Source: Halosaccharopolyspora lacisalsi (lineage in GTDB: Bacteria > Actinomycetota > Actinomycetes > Mycobacteriales > Pseudonocardiaceae). Taken from it: a stretch of 64,000 nucleotides of DNA. Positions 63,471-64,000 of this stretch are shown piece after piece. Location of the stretch: positions 186,001 to 250,000 of the forward strand of contig NZ_JACGWZ010000002.1 in assembly GCF_014137975.1 (NCBI RefSeq), written 5' to 3'. Made by a program: the position numbers and the translations under genes. Positions within the stretch are counted from its first letter, which is position 1; the number at the start of each line of letters is the position of its first letter. The notes below the pieces were generated by a model that saw only the letters and a program-made list of their open reading frames with translations, was not told the origin of the DNA and made no database searches.

Positions 63471-64000
63471 TCAGGGGCTGATCAGGAACTTGTCGGGGGT
63501 CAGGGGTAGCTCACGCACCCGGATTCCGGTGGCGTGATGGGCGGCATTGCCCACGGCGGCGGCCGTTCCGACGATGCCGACCTCCCCGATGCCCTTGGAG
63601 CCCATCGGGTTGACGTGGGGATCGTACTCGTCGAGCCAGGTCGCTTCGATGGAACCGATATCGGCGTTGCTGGCGATGTGGTATCCGGCGAAGTCCTGGT
63701 TGACCACGTGACCGAACCGCTCGTCGGTGACGCTGTGCTCGTGCAGGGCCATGGACACACCCATCGTCATGCCACCGAGGAACTGCGAGTGGGCCGTGCG
63801 GGGATTGATGATCCGTCCGGCGGCGAACACGCCCAGTAGCCGGGGAACGCGGATCTCACCGGTGTCGGCGTGAACGCGGACCTCGGCGAACTGGGCACCG
63901 TAGGCGTGCATCGAGTACTCGCCGGCAGCGGGGTTCGGCGGTGCCGTCGCGGTCGTCTCCGCCCCGGGCTCCGGGGTGCTGCCGTGTTCCTCGCGGAAGG
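63471..64000 (-). CDS. Molybdopterin-binding subunit of xanthine dehydrogenase family, partial
   Basis: The 3' end of a large molybdenum hydroxylase subunit, continuing past the right edge. Visible C-terminal motifs: FAEVRVHADTGEIRVPRLLGVFAAGRIINP, GGMTMGVSMALHEHSV, and SKGIGEVGIVGTAAAVGNAAHHATG (with the catalytic Glu in KGIGE). It matches the PaoC/YagR or XdhC-type large subunit family. About 175 residues are inside the window, ending LISP at 63471. Confidence 0.9.
   Translation of the reverse strand, partial: FREEHGSTPEPGAETTATAPPNPAAGEYSMHAYGAQFAEVRVHADTGEIRVPRLLGVFAAGRIINPRTAHSQFLGGMTMGVSMALHEHSVTDERFGHVVNQDFAGYHIASNADIGSIEATWLDEYDPHVNPMGSKGIGEVGIVGTAAAVGNAAHHATGIRVRELPLTPDKFLISP

Overview
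The window is high-GC actinobacterial DNA with strong GC preference at third codon positions, GTG starts, many ATGA/GTGA overlaps, WhiB, mycothiol-type DinB and F420-type proteins, and an ergothioneine cluster. The gene repertoire (XRE/DUF397 pair, POT transporter, NhaC antiporter, several acidic proteins) fits a Pseudonocardiales-like, possibly halotolerant actinomycete such as Actinopolyspora or Saccharopolyspora. The genus is a guess. I see no rRNA, tRNA, CRISPR array, insertion sequence or prophage; most of the window reads as ordinary chromosome.

Left part (1-9.7 kb): small, possibly decaying Cys-containing ORFs; a MerR-type DNA-binding protein; two overlapping CNNM/CBS membrane proteins; a DinB/mycothiol-type protein; a POT peptide transporter; a secreted protein from a lower-GC patch; and a FUSC membrane protein. 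An AcnR-like TetR repressor lies upstream of the FUSC gene.

9.8-24.2 kb: egtA-egtB-egtC-egtD (ergothioneine, no egtE), an F420-type nitroreductase, an SDR, a spermidine-synthase-like methyltransferase, a MOSC protein, an erythromycin-esterase-like protein, a HAD hydrolase, two coupled small zinc-binding proteins, aconitase acnA and a ZIP transporter with a Zur-box-like site.

24.6-35.5 kb: XRE/DUF5753 regulator plus DUF397 with an upstream 25-bp palindrome; a DUF72 protein; a GH172/DUF2961 protein; a coupled SNF2 helicase-SWIM pair; an RNA-repair operon (rtcB-archease) broken by about five single-base shifts, one of them inside a perfect inverted repeat that replaces the RtcB active-site motif; an NhaC antiporter; and a PAS-LuxR regulator.

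35.6-50.2 kb: a CYP102-type P450-reductase fusion divergent from the PAS-LuxR gene, a long acyl-CoA dehydrogenase, an APH/kinase fusion, an aldo/keto reductase, a dapA-family pseudogene, a UdgX-like uracil-DNA protein, a cytosolic trypsin-like protease, methanethiol oxidase, a DUF488 protein and L-2-hydroxyglutarate oxidase.

50.2-64 kb: LigD split into three overlapping genes (phosphoesterase, ligase, polymerase), an NlpC/P60 peptidoglycan hydrolase, a degenerate anti-sigma-like ATPase, a DUF2267 protein, a TPP-dependent oxidase, a FAD/Fe-S D-2-hydroxyacid dehydrogenase, two small coupled unknowns, a WhiB protein coupled to a tiny Cys-rich protein, a TauE exporter with an Rrf2 regulator, and the 3' end of a molybdopterin-binding xanthine-dehydrogenase-type subunit running off the right edge.

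The recurring themes are redox and thiol protection (EgtABCD, WhiB, methanethiol oxidase, Rrf2/TauE), DNA and RNA repair (LigD set, UdgX, SNF2, RtcB) and small Cys-rich proteins that are translationally coupled to neighbours. No complete novel system stands out. The best leads are the broken rtcB operon with its palindrome and the coupled small zinc-binding ORFs.
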